Shown in pieces: positions 52,458 to 60,263 of a stretch of 64,000 bases of DNA. Position 1 is the stretch's first letter; every line of letters starts with the position of its first letter. The DNA lies in assembly GCA_963843805.1 (NCBI GenBank), contig CAWJLY010000001.1, positions 868,001-932,000 on the forward strand, given 5' to 3'. The position numbers and the translations under genes were made by a program. Below the pieces are notes generated by a model. The model saw only the letters and a list, made by a program, of their open reading frames with translations. It searched no databases and was not told where the DNA came from. The stretch comes from Ideonella_A sp963843805 (GTDB lineage: Bacteria; Pseudomonadota; Gammaproteobacteria; Burkholderiales; Burkholderiaceae_C).

Positions 52458-53749
52458 ATGATTGCGCGATAACCGGTGTCCATGCACGCCGTGTCTGGGA
52501 CAGCCGCGGACGGCCGACCGTCGAGGCCGAAGTGACACTGCACGACGGCGCCGTGGGTCGCGCCATCGTCCCGGCGGGCGCCAGCAAGGGCTCGCGTGAG
52601 GCGATCGACTTGCGCGATGGCGGTTCGGCATTCGGTGGGCTCGATGTACGCCGCGCCATCGGCCATGTCAACGGTGAGATCGCCTGTGCGGTGGTCGGCC
52701 TCGGCGCCGATGATCAATCAGCAATCGACGATCGGCTGATCGAGCTCGACGGCACACCCGACAAGTCGCGCCTGGGTGCAAATGCAACGCTGGCGGTTTC
52801 GATGGCGGTCGCCCACGCGGCAGCCGCTTCGCAAAAACTTCCCCTTTATCGATATCTGGGCGGCGAGCAAGCCGCGCGACTGCCCCTGCCGCAGATCCAG
52901 ATCTTCGGCGGCGGCGCGCATGCCGGACGGCGCGTCGATATCCAGGATTTCATGATCACCTGCCCGGGTGCGTCGTCGTTTGCACAGGCGCTTGAATGGA
53001 CGGCCGAGGTGTACCGGCAAGCCGGCCGCCTGATGCAGTCGCGCGGCAAGTCTGCCGGCGTCGCCGACGAAGGTGGCTGGTGGCCGCTTTTCGATGGCAA
53101 TGAGCAGGCATTGCAAACGCTTGTCGAGTCGATCGAAGCGGCCGGCTTTGTGCCCGGAGAGCAGGTTGCGATTGCGCTCGATATTGCTGCCAGCGATTTC
53201 GGCCGCAACGGGCGCTATTCGTTGGGGCTCGACAAGCGGGAGCTCGACAGCGACGGCCTGATCGAATTGCTGCTGCGCTGGTGCGACCGATATCCGATCG
53301 TCAGCATCGAGGATCCGCTGGCCGAAGACGATCCGGATGGCTTCGCGCGATTTACCCGCGCCGTCGGACATCGGATCCAGGTTGTCGGTGACGATTTTCT
53401 GGTGTCGAGCGCCGCACTGCTGGGGCGCGCCGCGCAGATCGGCGCTGCCAATGCGGTGTTGCTCAAGCCCAATCAACGCGGGACATTGAGTGAAACCCTG
53501 CAATGCTGGCACGCTGCACAGGCTGCGGGCTACGCCGGGATTGTTTCAGCGCGCTCGGGTGAAAGTGAAGACACGACGATTGTTCACCTGGCCATCGGCT
53601 GGGGTATCGGCCAACTGAAAGTCGGCTCGTTTGCCCGCAGCGAACGGATGGCCAAATGGAACGAGGCGATCCGGATCGAGGAGCGATTGGGCAGTCGCGC
53701 CACCTTCGCCGGGCGGAACGTCTTGCGAGACGGTCGGCGAGGCGGCTGA
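52454..53749 (+). CDS. Divergent enolase-family protein
   Basis: Enolase paralogue, 431 residues. Canonical features are ARRVWDSRGRPTVEAEV, VPAGASKGSREAIDLRDG, LGANATLAVSMAVAHAAA, ADEGGWWP, the metal ligands in ALDIAASDF and SIEDPLAEDD and in VVGDDF, and SGESEDTTIVHLAIG. Two loops differ from housekeeping enolases: IFGGGAHAGRRVDIQDFM, and LLKPNQRGTLSETL where most have LKVNQIGT. It is not next to pyrG, eda or ftsB but ends an operon with a PanE-like reductase and a kinase-like gene. It may be a specialised hydratase/dehydratase rather than the glycolytic enzyme; a back-up enolase is the alternative. Confidence 0.88.
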   Translation: MNDCAITGVHARRVWDSRGRPTVEAEVTLHDGAVGRAIVPAGASKGSREAIDLRDGGSAFGGLDVRRAIGHVNGEIACAVVGLGADDQSAIDDRLIELDGTPDKSRLGANATLAVSMAVAHAAAASQKLPLYRYLGGEQAARLPLPQIQIFGGGAHAGRRVDIQDFMITCPGASSFAQALEWTAEVYRQAGRLMQSRGKSAGVADEGGWWPLFDGNEQALQTLVESIEAAGFVPGEQVAIALDIAASDFGRNGRYSLGLDKRELDSDGLIELLLRWCDRYPIVSIEDPLAEDDPDGFARFTRAVGHRIQVVGDDFLVSSAALLGRAAQIGAANAVLLKPNQRGTLSETLQCWHAAQAAGYAGIVSARSGESEDTTIVHLAIGWGIGQLKVGSFARSERMAKWNEAIRIEERLGSRATFAGRNVLRDGRRGG

Positions 53750-53757
53750 TAGCAATC

Positions 53758-53794
53758 GCGGAGGGCGACAACCTTGGGTTGTCCGCCTCCCGCA
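53758..53794. terminator. Imperfect hairpin between convergent genes
   Basis: ggagggcgacaacc (53760-53773) and ggttgtccgcctcc (53777-53790) form a long imperfect stem with a 3-nt loop, between the convergent enolase-like and DUF2383-type genes. No clear T-tract is present. It could end transcription from both sides. Confidence 0.4.
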
Positions 53795-53822
53795 GCGGGT
53801 GGCTCGGCTTCGATCAGCGAGA

Positions 53823-54281
53823 TCAGCCTTTTGCAGCCTTCAGCGCGTCACGCCGCTGCCGCACCGCATCGTGGTTGCGTTTGACGCCTTGGTACTGCTG
53901 GTCAATGACGGCGCGGATGTCGGCAGGCAGGTCTTTCTTCAGCGCGTCGCGGTAGCTCTCGAGCGCCGAATCCTCGCCACGCTCGGCTTCCTGGGTTACC
54001 GCCAGATCGTCGTAGGTTGAAAGCGTCGCCTTGACCGACACCCAGCCGCGATGCATCGCTCCGACCATGCTGCCGCTGTCTTCGGGCTTGCCGCCCAGTC
54101 GTGCGACATGAGATTGCAACTGCTGCGCAGCAGCTCTGCAATCGGCCGAACGCGACTGCATCATGGACTTGATTTCGGCCGACTCAGCCTGTTCGGCGCA
54201 GGCGTTGAAGCCGTATTCACCGTCTTTGCTGACTTCGATCAAGTCGTTGAGGATATCAATGGTCTTCGAGTTATCGGACAT
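53823..54281 (-). CDS. PA2169/DUF2383-type four-helix-bundle protein
   Basis: 152-residue ferritin-like helical protein from the ATG at 54281: TIDILNDLIEVSKDGEYGFNACAEQAESAEIKSMM, QQLQSHVARLGGKPEDSGSMVGAMHRGWVSVKATLSTYDDLAVTQEAERGEDSALESYRDALKKDLP, and DQQYQGVKRNHDAVRQRRDALK. The GEYGF and E-x-x-E...H pattern is typical of this family, which is often stress-induced and of unknown function. A one-gene unit; its promoter lies in the gap before the hydrolase gene. Confidence 0.85.
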   Translation of the reverse strand: MSDNSKTIDILNDLIEVSKDGEYGFNACAEQAESAEIKSMMQSRSADCRAAAQQLQSHVARLGGKPEDSGSMVGAMHRGWVSVKATLSTYDDLAVTQEAERGEDSALESYRDALKKDLPADIRAVIDQQYQGVKRNHDAVRQRRDALKAAKG

Positions 54282-54467
54282 CGTGTGCTCACTTGGTATG
54301 GGGTGATGGAATGGTTTGCACTCGACAAATCCCGCTCGGGATCCTTCAGGTGCAACTCGATCACCGATCCTAGGTGAGCAAGGGCGTGAAGGCTGTAGGA
54401 AACCGTCTGCACACTCAGTCGGAAATGAGGGGAGTCTGCGCTGCCCGCTTCGCGCTAAAGTGCCTGG

Positions 54468-55163
54468 ATGGACGGTCTCGGCAAGCATTCGTTGCACCTC
54501 GAAGACGGCTCGACGCTGGACGCACTGCTGTTGAGGCCGGCGGCTGCCTCCCATTGTTTCGTCTTTGCGCACGGCGCGGGTGCCGGCATGGGCCACCGAT
54601 TCATGCAGTCCTTTGCCGACGGACTGGCCGAGCGTGCAGTGGCCAGTCTGCGATTCCAGTTTCCGTTCGTGCAGCGTGCCTCGAAGCGTCCCGACAAGCC
54701 CGCCGTCGCCCATGCAGCCATCCGTGCCGCGGTTGCCGAGGCAGCACGCTTGCTGCCGGATTGCCGGTTGATTGCCGGCGGCAAATCGTTTGGTGGACGA
54801 ATGACCTCGCAAGCGCAAGCGGCCGACCCGTTGCCCGGAGTCATCGGTCTGGCCTTTGTCGGATTCCCGTTGCACCCGGCAGGCAAACCCGCCACCGATC
54901 GCGCCGACCATCTGCAGCAAGTCGGGCTGCCGATGTTGTTTCTGCAAGGCACTCGTGACGATCTGGCCAAGCTCGATCTGCTGCGCCCGGTGATCGAGCG
55001 ATTGGCACCGCGGGCCACGTTGTCGATCGTCGACGATGCCGACCATTCGTTTCATGTTCGCGCCAGCAGCGGGCGCAACGATTCGCAGGCGATGGCGGCA
55101 ATGCTCGATCGATTCGTGGCCTGGATTTCAGAGCTCGACAGCCGGCCCGTTTCAGGCGTCTGA
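54468..55163 (+). CDS. Alpha/beta-hydrolase, KANL3/Tex30-like dienelactone-type family
   Basis: 231-residue cytoplasmic alpha/beta hydrolase. CFVFAHGAGAGMGHRFMQSFA (oxyanion HGAG) is followed by the nucleophile elbow IAGGKSFGGRMTSQ (Ser), the acid region LFLQGTRDDLAKL and the His in VDDADHSFHV. The order and motifs fit the small KANL3/Tex30-like family. Function in bacteria is unknown. It stands just before a DUF3597 gene on the same strand. Confidence 0.86.
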   Translation: MDGLGKHSLHLEDGSTLDALLLRPAAASHCFVFAHGAGAGMGHRFMQSFADGLAERAVASLRFQFPFVQRASKRPDKPAVAHAAIRAAVAEAARLLPDCRLIAGGKSFGGRMTSQAQAADPLPGVIGLAFVGFPLHPAGKPATDRADHLQQVGLPMLFLQGTRDDLAKLDLLRPVIERLAPRATLSIVDDADHSFHVRASSGRNDSQAMAAMLDRFVAWISELDSRPVSGV

Positions 55164-55256
55164 CATGCGGCCCACGGCAAGCCGATCAAGCCTCGCAAGG
55201 TGTATCGTGTTGCCAGTCGGGACCTTCCAATCCCGCCATGAAGAAAGAGGAACGCG

Positions 55257-55663
55257 ATGGGAATTCTCAGCAACATCCTGAAAAAGATTGGCCTCGGCAA
55301 AGACGATCCGCCACACCGCCACCGTCCGGACCGCCGGCCACGGGCGGCTCGCAGCCGCCCGTGCAAGCGGGCAAACCGGTTGACCAAGCCCCGCCGACGG
55401 CGATTTCGAAGGTCGACGTTGTAGCCAGGCTCGACGCGCTGGCAGCAGCCAACCCAGGCCTCGATTGGAAAAAGTCGATCGTCGATTTGCTGAAGCTGCT
55501 CGGCATGGACAGCAACCTGCAAGCACGCAAGGAACTCGCTGCCGAGTTGCACTATTCGGGCACTGACGAGGACGGTTCGGCAGCGAAAAACATGTGGCTG
55601 CACAAGACGGTTCTGCAAAAACTCGCCGATAACGGCGGCAACATTCCGAAAGAGTTGCTTTGA
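55257..55663 (+). CDS. DUF3597 domain protein (frameshift near 55310)
   Basis: About 135 residues. The start MGILSNILKKIGLGKDDPP is typical of DUF3597, but the frame must change near 55310 to reach the Pro-rich linker and the conserved C-terminal domain: ISKVDVVARLDALAAANPGLDWKKSIVDLLKLLGMDSNLQARKELAAELHYSGTDEDGSAAKNMWLHKTVLQKLADNGGNIPKELL. The domain is small, helical and of unknown function, often found in stress-response contexts. Confidence 0.82.
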
Positions 55664-55890
55664 CTCGACGGCAGCGTTGCGCGGCCTGATGGCCATGCCG
55701 GGCGTTGCAGATGTTGCAGCGCCGCGGCGAGCCATCAGAGCGAATCGTGTTCAACGCGTGCCAGATCGGACTTTCGGTCTGGTGATGTGACTTCCATCAC
55801 TGCGCGATCGTCGGTTACAGACGAGAAGCTGACTTTTCGCGCCAATCGGAATACGCTTTGTGCCGACTTTTGCTGATTCAGGAGCACGAG

Positions 55891-56727
55891 ATGGCCGAAG
55901 CATCCAGACTGCCTTCCGAGTTCGTCGATTACCTGACCAAGGAAGGCCTGTCGTGCGGCAGCGGCAAGGCGTGGTTGAATGCCTACCTGTCGAGCACCGA
56001 TTACAACGGCGGCGCCGACAGTGCAGTCAGTCTCATCGGGGCCATACGAGGCACGGTCAAGGATGGCGGCAACGGCCCTACTCTGCAGGCCCTCTATGGC
56101 GATGGGCTGGACCGCATGTGGCGCGGCTGTGGCAGCCCGGCCGTCATTTCCGGTGTATGGCAGTTTCTCTGTCGCAACAAACAGCAGCTGAAAACGGTCA
56201 AGGTCAAGGCCTACGCCCAGCGCGCGAAGGAAGCTCGCAGCACGAAGGTGGAAACCCGCAGCGGCACGCTCTTTGATTTGTACTTCGAAGGAAACTGGGA
56301 CGCCCAGGCCATTCAACTGATGGTCCAGGATCGATTCTTCGGCATCGACTGCATCGGCTTTCTTGGCAACTACCTGGTCTGGGTCGGTGAGTCGCCCGAC
56401 TACATCGGCTACGTGCCATCCCTCTGGCCCAGCCGGGTGTGCAAGATACCGGTCACCAAAGCGTCCCAAGTCAAGCCACTCGACATCCTTTGCTGGGCAG
56501 GCCACGTGGCGATCGTCGACTGGGTCTGGCAGATGCTGGACGACAAGATCGTCCAGGTCGATATCTGCCAAAGTTCGACGGGCGGGCCGCAATGCAATTC
56601 GCGTGTCGAATTAAAGGAAATTTCGGTCGGCGGATCGACCCAGTTCAGGATCAGGCATCGCGGCTTGCCGAAAATGCCGATCGACGATCACTGCATCATC
56701 CAGCGCCGCGAAGGTTTTTTCTGGTAA
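55891..56727 (+). CDS. NlpC/P60-like cysteine-peptidase-fold protein, function unknown
   Basis: 278 residues from the ATG at 55891 (ggagcacgag just upstream). No clear signal peptide. The N-terminal half (FVDYLTKEGLSCGSGKAWLNAYLSS) is not recognised. The C-terminal half has the NlpC/P60-like pair FFGIDCIGFLGNYLVW (candidate catalytic Cys) and PLDILCWAGHVAIVDWVW (candidate His), followed by beta strands ending VELKEISVGGSTQFRIRHRG. This suggests a papain-like amidase or transacylase. It could be a peptidoglycan-active or secreted effector-like protein; no immunity-type partner is obvious beside it. Confidence 0.62.
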   Translation: MAEASRLPSEFVDYLTKEGLSCGSGKAWLNAYLSSTDYNGGADSAVSLIGAIRGTVKDGGNGPTLQALYGDGLDRMWRGCGSPAVISGVWQFLCRNKQQLKTVKVKAYAQRAKEARSTKVETRSGTLFDLYFEGNWDAQAIQLMVQDRFFGIDCIGFLGNYLVWVGESPDYIGYVPSLWPSRVCKIPVTKASQVKPLDILCWAGHVAIVDWVWQMLDDKIVQVDICQSSTGGPQCNSRVELKEISVGGSTQFRIRHRGLPKMPIDDHCIIQRREGFFW

Positions 56728-56770
56728 TCGGTCGACAATAGCGGCCTGACCATTTGGAGGCTCGCCCACC

Positions 56771-58125
56771 ATGACCGTCTTGAATGTCGAATCGCTGCAA
56801 CCTGCGGTGCGCACCGATGCGCAGTGGCTGGATGCGCACTGGATGCCGTATACCGGCAACCGTGAGTTCAAGGCCAACCCGCGAATCATCGTCGAGGCCA
56901 AGGGCGCCTATCTGACCGACAGCGACGGCCGCAAGATTTTCGACGGCTTGTCCGGTCTGTGGTGCACCGGGCTCGGCCACGGCCGCCAGGAAATCACCGA
57001 AGCGGTCAGCCGGCAGGTTGCCAAGCTCGACTATTCGCCGGGTTTCCAGTACGGCCACCCGCTGTCGTTCGAGCTGGCCAACAAGCTGAAGGAGCTGACG
57101 CCGGCCGGCCTCGACCATGTCTTCTTCACCAACTCGGGCTCCGAGGCAGCCGATACCTCGCTGAAGATGGCGCGCGCCTACTGGCGCGCCAAGGGCCAGG
57201 CCAGCAAGACGCGGCTGATCGGTCGCGAGAAGGGCTATCACGGCGTCAACTTCGGCGGCATCTCGGTCGGCGGCATCGTCGGCAACCGCAAGCATTTCGG
57301 CCAGGGCATCGAGGCCGACCACCTGCCGCACACGCTTGCTGGCAACGAATGCCTTCAGCCGCGGACAGCCGGCCAACGGCGTCGAGCTCGCCGACCGCCT
57401 GCTCGACCTGATCGCCTTGCACGATGCGTCGAATATCGCCGCGGTGATCGTCGAGCCGATGGCCGGCTCGGCCGGCGTGATCGTGCCGCCTCGGGGCTAT
57501 CTGCAACGGCTGCGCGAAATCTGCACCGCACACAGCATCCTGCTGATCTTCGACGAAGTGATCACCGGTTTCGGTCGCACCGGGTCGATGACCGGCGCCG
57601 ACGCCTTCGGCGTGGTACCCGACATCCTGAATGCCGCCAAGCAGATCACCAACGGCGTGCAGCCGCTGGGGGCGGTAATCGCCAGCAAGGACATCTACGA
57701 CACCTTCATGGCCGCGGGCGGGCCCGACTACGCGATCGAGTTCCCGCATGGCTATACCTATTCGGCGCACCCGGTAGCCTGTGCGGCCGGAGTGGCGGCG
57801 CTCGATGTGCTGGTCAAGGAAGACATGCTCGAGCCGCGTCAAGGCATTGACGCCGCATTTCGAACAAGCCGTGCACAGTCTGCAAGGCAGCCGACACGTC
57901 ACCGACATCCGCAACTTCGGTCTTGCCGCCGGCATCACGCTGAACGCCGTACCCGGCGAGCCCGCGCGGCGGCCGTTCGAGGTGGCCATGGCCTGCTGGA
58001 AAAAAGGCTTCTATGTGCGCAGCGGCGGCGACACCATTCAGCTGGCGCCACCCTTCATCGCCGAAAAAGCCGAGATCGACCGCCTGATCGACGCCCTCGG
58101 CGACGCCTTGGCCGAGACCGCTTAA
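56771..58125 (+). CDS. Class III omega-aminotransferase, beta-alanine:pyruvate type (two frameshifts)
   Basis: PLP-dependent class III aminotransferase, about 451 residues across frames. The start is LDAHWMPYTGNREFKANPRIIVEAKGAYLTDSDGRKIFDGLSGLWCTGLGH. Further motifs are VFFTNSGSEAADTSLKMARAYW, KGYHGVNFGGISVGG, VEPMAGSAGVIVPPRGYL, LLIFDEVITGFGRTG (Asp) and ILNAAKQITNGVQPLGAV with the PLP lysine. Shifts occur near 57350 and 57840. It fits omega-amino-acid:pyruvate transaminases, which take beta-alanine or similar amines to semialdehydes. Preceded by tttggaggctcgcccaccATG. Confidence 0.88.
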
Positions 58126-58503
58126 GCGAAGCTCCAAGCGAGCAGAGCGATCCACAAGCGAGCAACGCGAAGCGTCCATCAAGCAACGCCAGCGGATCCG
58201 GCTTCGCCGGTCCGCCAGGCGGCGCCCCTCGGGGGCAGGAGCGCAGCGACTGGGGGGCCCTATCCTGCGGCGCCCCTCGGGGGCCGAGTCCGGACTTGAA
58301 CAGTCCGGTTGGACTGTTCATGCCTGACGAGGAGGCGGGCCACTGGCCCGCGCGCCTGCAAGGTGGAGCGCAGCGACTGGGGGCGCCATCCAAGCGAGCA
58401 AAGCGAAGCGCCCCATCAAGCAACGCCCGCGGATCCGGCTTCGCCGGTCCGCCGGGTGGCGCCCCTCGGGGGCAGGAGCGCAGCGACTGGGGGGCCCTAT
58501 CAA
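58126..58503. repeat. Cluster of dispersed GC-rich intergenic repeats (copies 2 and 3)
   Basis: The stretch between the aminotransferase and the alpha/beta hydrolase is filled with repeats. The unit catcaagcaacgcc-gcggatccggcttcgccggtccgcc-gcgcccctcgggggcaggagcgcagcgactggggggccctatc occurs at about 58178-58263 and 58415-58503, nearly identical. Further partial units (gaagctccaagcgagcagag; gcgcccctcgggggccgagt; ggagcgcagcgactggggg) lie between. An inverted pair cggacttgaacagtccg (58291-58307) is also present. A third relative is at 14549-14640. No gene is likely here. Confidence 0.8.
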
Positions 58504-59378
58504 GCAGCAACGCTGGCGATATCGGCGACGAATCGCTCCCACAAAGGCTGCGGCAGGTCGTGCCCCATGCCTTCGATGAAATCGCCGCGGGCGCCGGCAA
58601 TCCGCCGCAGCAGATCGCGACCGGCTTCGACCGGCACCAGCGGATCGGCCAGACCATGGATGACCATCGTCGGTTGCCTGATCTGAGCCAGCAAGGCGCT
58701 GCGATCACCATCGGCCAGAATCGCCAGCAACTGGCGCATCGTTCCGTCAGGCTGGTAGGCACGGCGCACCGACTGGCCGACGCGATCACGAAGCGCCTGC
58801 GGCTCAGGACGAAACCCGGGGCTGCCGATGACCCCGTAAACACGGACGAAGCGGTCGACGATGCTGTCGACGTCCTGCGGATCGCCCGGCCGCGAAAGCA
58901 ACGCCATCCGAACCTTCCAGCCCGGCTGCGGCAGGCGGCGCTCGCCGCTGGTCGTCATCATCAGCGTCAGGCTGCGAACGCGTTGCGGATGGCGCGCGGC
59001 CAGGTGCTGCGCCACCATGCCGCCCATCGAGGCGCCGCAGACATGTGCACTGGCGAGGCCCAGCGCGACGATCAAGGCCGCCGTGTCGTCGGCCAGATCG
59101 GCCAGCGAATACGGCGATTTCACCGCCAGCCCCAGACTGCTTCGCAATGCGGCCGTCACGATCCTCGGCGTGCCGAGCTGGTCGAAGGTCTGCGACAAGC
59201 CGATATCGCGGTTGTCGAACCGTATCACGCGAAAACCGCGCGCCACCAACTGGTCGACAAAACCGTCCGGCCAAGCCACCAGCTGCATGCCCAGCCCCAT
59301 GATCAGCAGCAGGGGCACGCCGTCGACGGGGCCGCGGTCGTCGACCTCGAGCAGCACGCCGTTCGCGCTGACCTGCAT
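58500..59378 (-). CDS. Alpha/beta-hydrolase
   Basis: 293-residue alpha/beta hydrolase from the ATG at 59378. PLLLIMGLGMQLVAWPDGFVDQLVARGFRVIRFDNRDIGLS gives the oxyanion region. The nucleophile elbow is HVCGASMGGMVAQHLA, the acid is in VIHGLADPLVPVEAG, and the His in FIEGMGHDLPQPL. It resembles the TAP/esterase-like or lipid hydrolases common near WS/DGAT genes. The ATG overlaps the stop of the following lipase-like gene's reading direction (4-nt coupling), so they are one operon. Its 3' end runs into the repeat cluster. Confidence 0.88.
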   Translation of the reverse strand: MQVSANGVLLEVDDRGPVDGVPLLLIMGLGMQLVAWPDGFVDQLVARGFRVIRFDNRDIGLSQTFDQLGTPRIVTAALRSSLGLAVKSPYSLADLADDTAALIVALGLASAHVCGASMGGMVAQHLAARHPQRVRSLTLMMTTSGERRLPQPGWKVRMALLSRPGDPQDVDSIVDRFVRVYGVIGSPGFRPEPQALRDRVGQSVRRAYQPDGTMRQLLAILADGDRSALLAQIRQPTMVIHGLADPLVPVEAGRDLLRRIAGARGDFIEGMGHDLPQPLWERFVADIASVAA

Positions 59379-60157
59379 CAGGCGGCGGCGAGCGACGAGA
59401 GCGGTGTACGGAAAAACCAGCGCAAGGCGTTGGGCGGTTCGAAGGGCTTCCAGCGGCCGGCCGGCTGCGCCATTCGATCGGCAATCGCACACAGCGCCAG
59501 CGGGTTGACGCCGAGGCCGAGGTGGCTCGCCCGCACAGCGATGTTTTCGGCCTGCGGGCCCGGTTCGACGACGCTGCAACGCCATGAGACGATGCCGTCG
59601 CTCGGTGACCAGATCGACGTGGTCGGCACCGGCGGCGCTTTGCGAAGCTGCTCGATGATCGACGAATCTTCGATCGATTGCCCGCTGAGCAGCTCGAAAA
59701 ACCGCCAGGCATTGGTCGCCCGCGGGTGGCCGGTGAACGGCGTGCCCAGCGTGACCACGCAGCGCACATGATCGGGCAGTTGCTTGGCCAGTTCGCGCGC
59801 ATAGATACCGCCCAGGCTCCAGCCGATCAGGCTGACCTGGCGCGCATGCGACTTGACCACTCGACGCACGTCGTCGGCGCAACGCTCGATCACGCCTTGC
59901 CGAGGACCGAAATTGAAGCCCTGCCCCCAGGGGTGCGTGGCATACCCGAGCTTGTCGAGAAACCGGCGCAACGGCCGGGTGGTGAAATCGTTGGCGCCGA
60001 GGCCGGGCAGGATCAGTACCGGGTGGCCATCGCCGCGGGGCAAGCGGCGCAGCCATGGCCTGGCGGCCAGCAGCGCGGCATATTCCCAGGGCGCGCGGCC
60101 TTCAAGGGCCAGCAGCAGGGCATTCGGCGCGCGCAGGGCTGCTGCACGGATCGGCAA
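59378..60157 (-). CDS. Lipase/PGAP1-like alpha/beta-hydrolase
   Basis: About 259 residues. GHPVLILPGLGANDFTTRPLRRFLDKLGYATHPWGQGFNFGP is followed by the nucleophile elbow SLIGWSLGGIYARELAKQLPDHVRCVVTLGTPFTG, then IWSPSDGIVSWRCS (acid) and VRASHLGLGVNPLAL (His). This pattern fits triacylglycerol-lipase-like and PGAP1-like hydrolases. It is encoded just upstream of the second hydrolase and downstream of the WS/DGAT gene, indicating neutral-lipid turnover. Start at 60157; a nearby upstream start cannot be excluded. Confidence 0.86.
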   Translation of the reverse strand: MPIRAAALRAPNALLLALEGRAPWEYAALLAARPWLRRLPRGDGHPVLILPGLGANDFTTRPLRRFLDKLGYATHPWGQGFNFGPRQGVIERCADDVRRVVKSHARQVSLIGWSLGGIYARELAKQLPDHVRCVVTLGTPFTGHPRATNAWRFFELLSGQSIEDSSIIEQLRKAPPVPTTSIWSPSDGIVSWRCSVVEPGPQAENIAVRASHLGLGVNPLALCAIADRMAQPAGRWKPFEPPNALRWFFRTPLSSLAAA

Positions 60158-60263
60158 CGGCTGGTGGCATCGGTGACGGCGATCGACGGGGCATGCTGGT
60201 AGGTGCGCTGCTTGGTTCGGATCATGTTAGCGGCTCGTGCGTTTGGCTGTCGTGGCAGTTGCC

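Noticed and set aside
58291..58320. cggacttgaacagtccg as an attachment site or operator
   Set aside because: It lies in the repeat cluster, has a short dyad (cggact/agtccg) and has no integrase or regulator gene beside it. It is treated as part of the repeat structure.
57336..59771. 811-residue open frame running from the aminotransferase through the repeat cluster
   Set aside because: Only the first part is aminotransferase (after a frame break); the rest reads through GC-rich repeats and opposite two hydrolase genes. It is a chance open frame.
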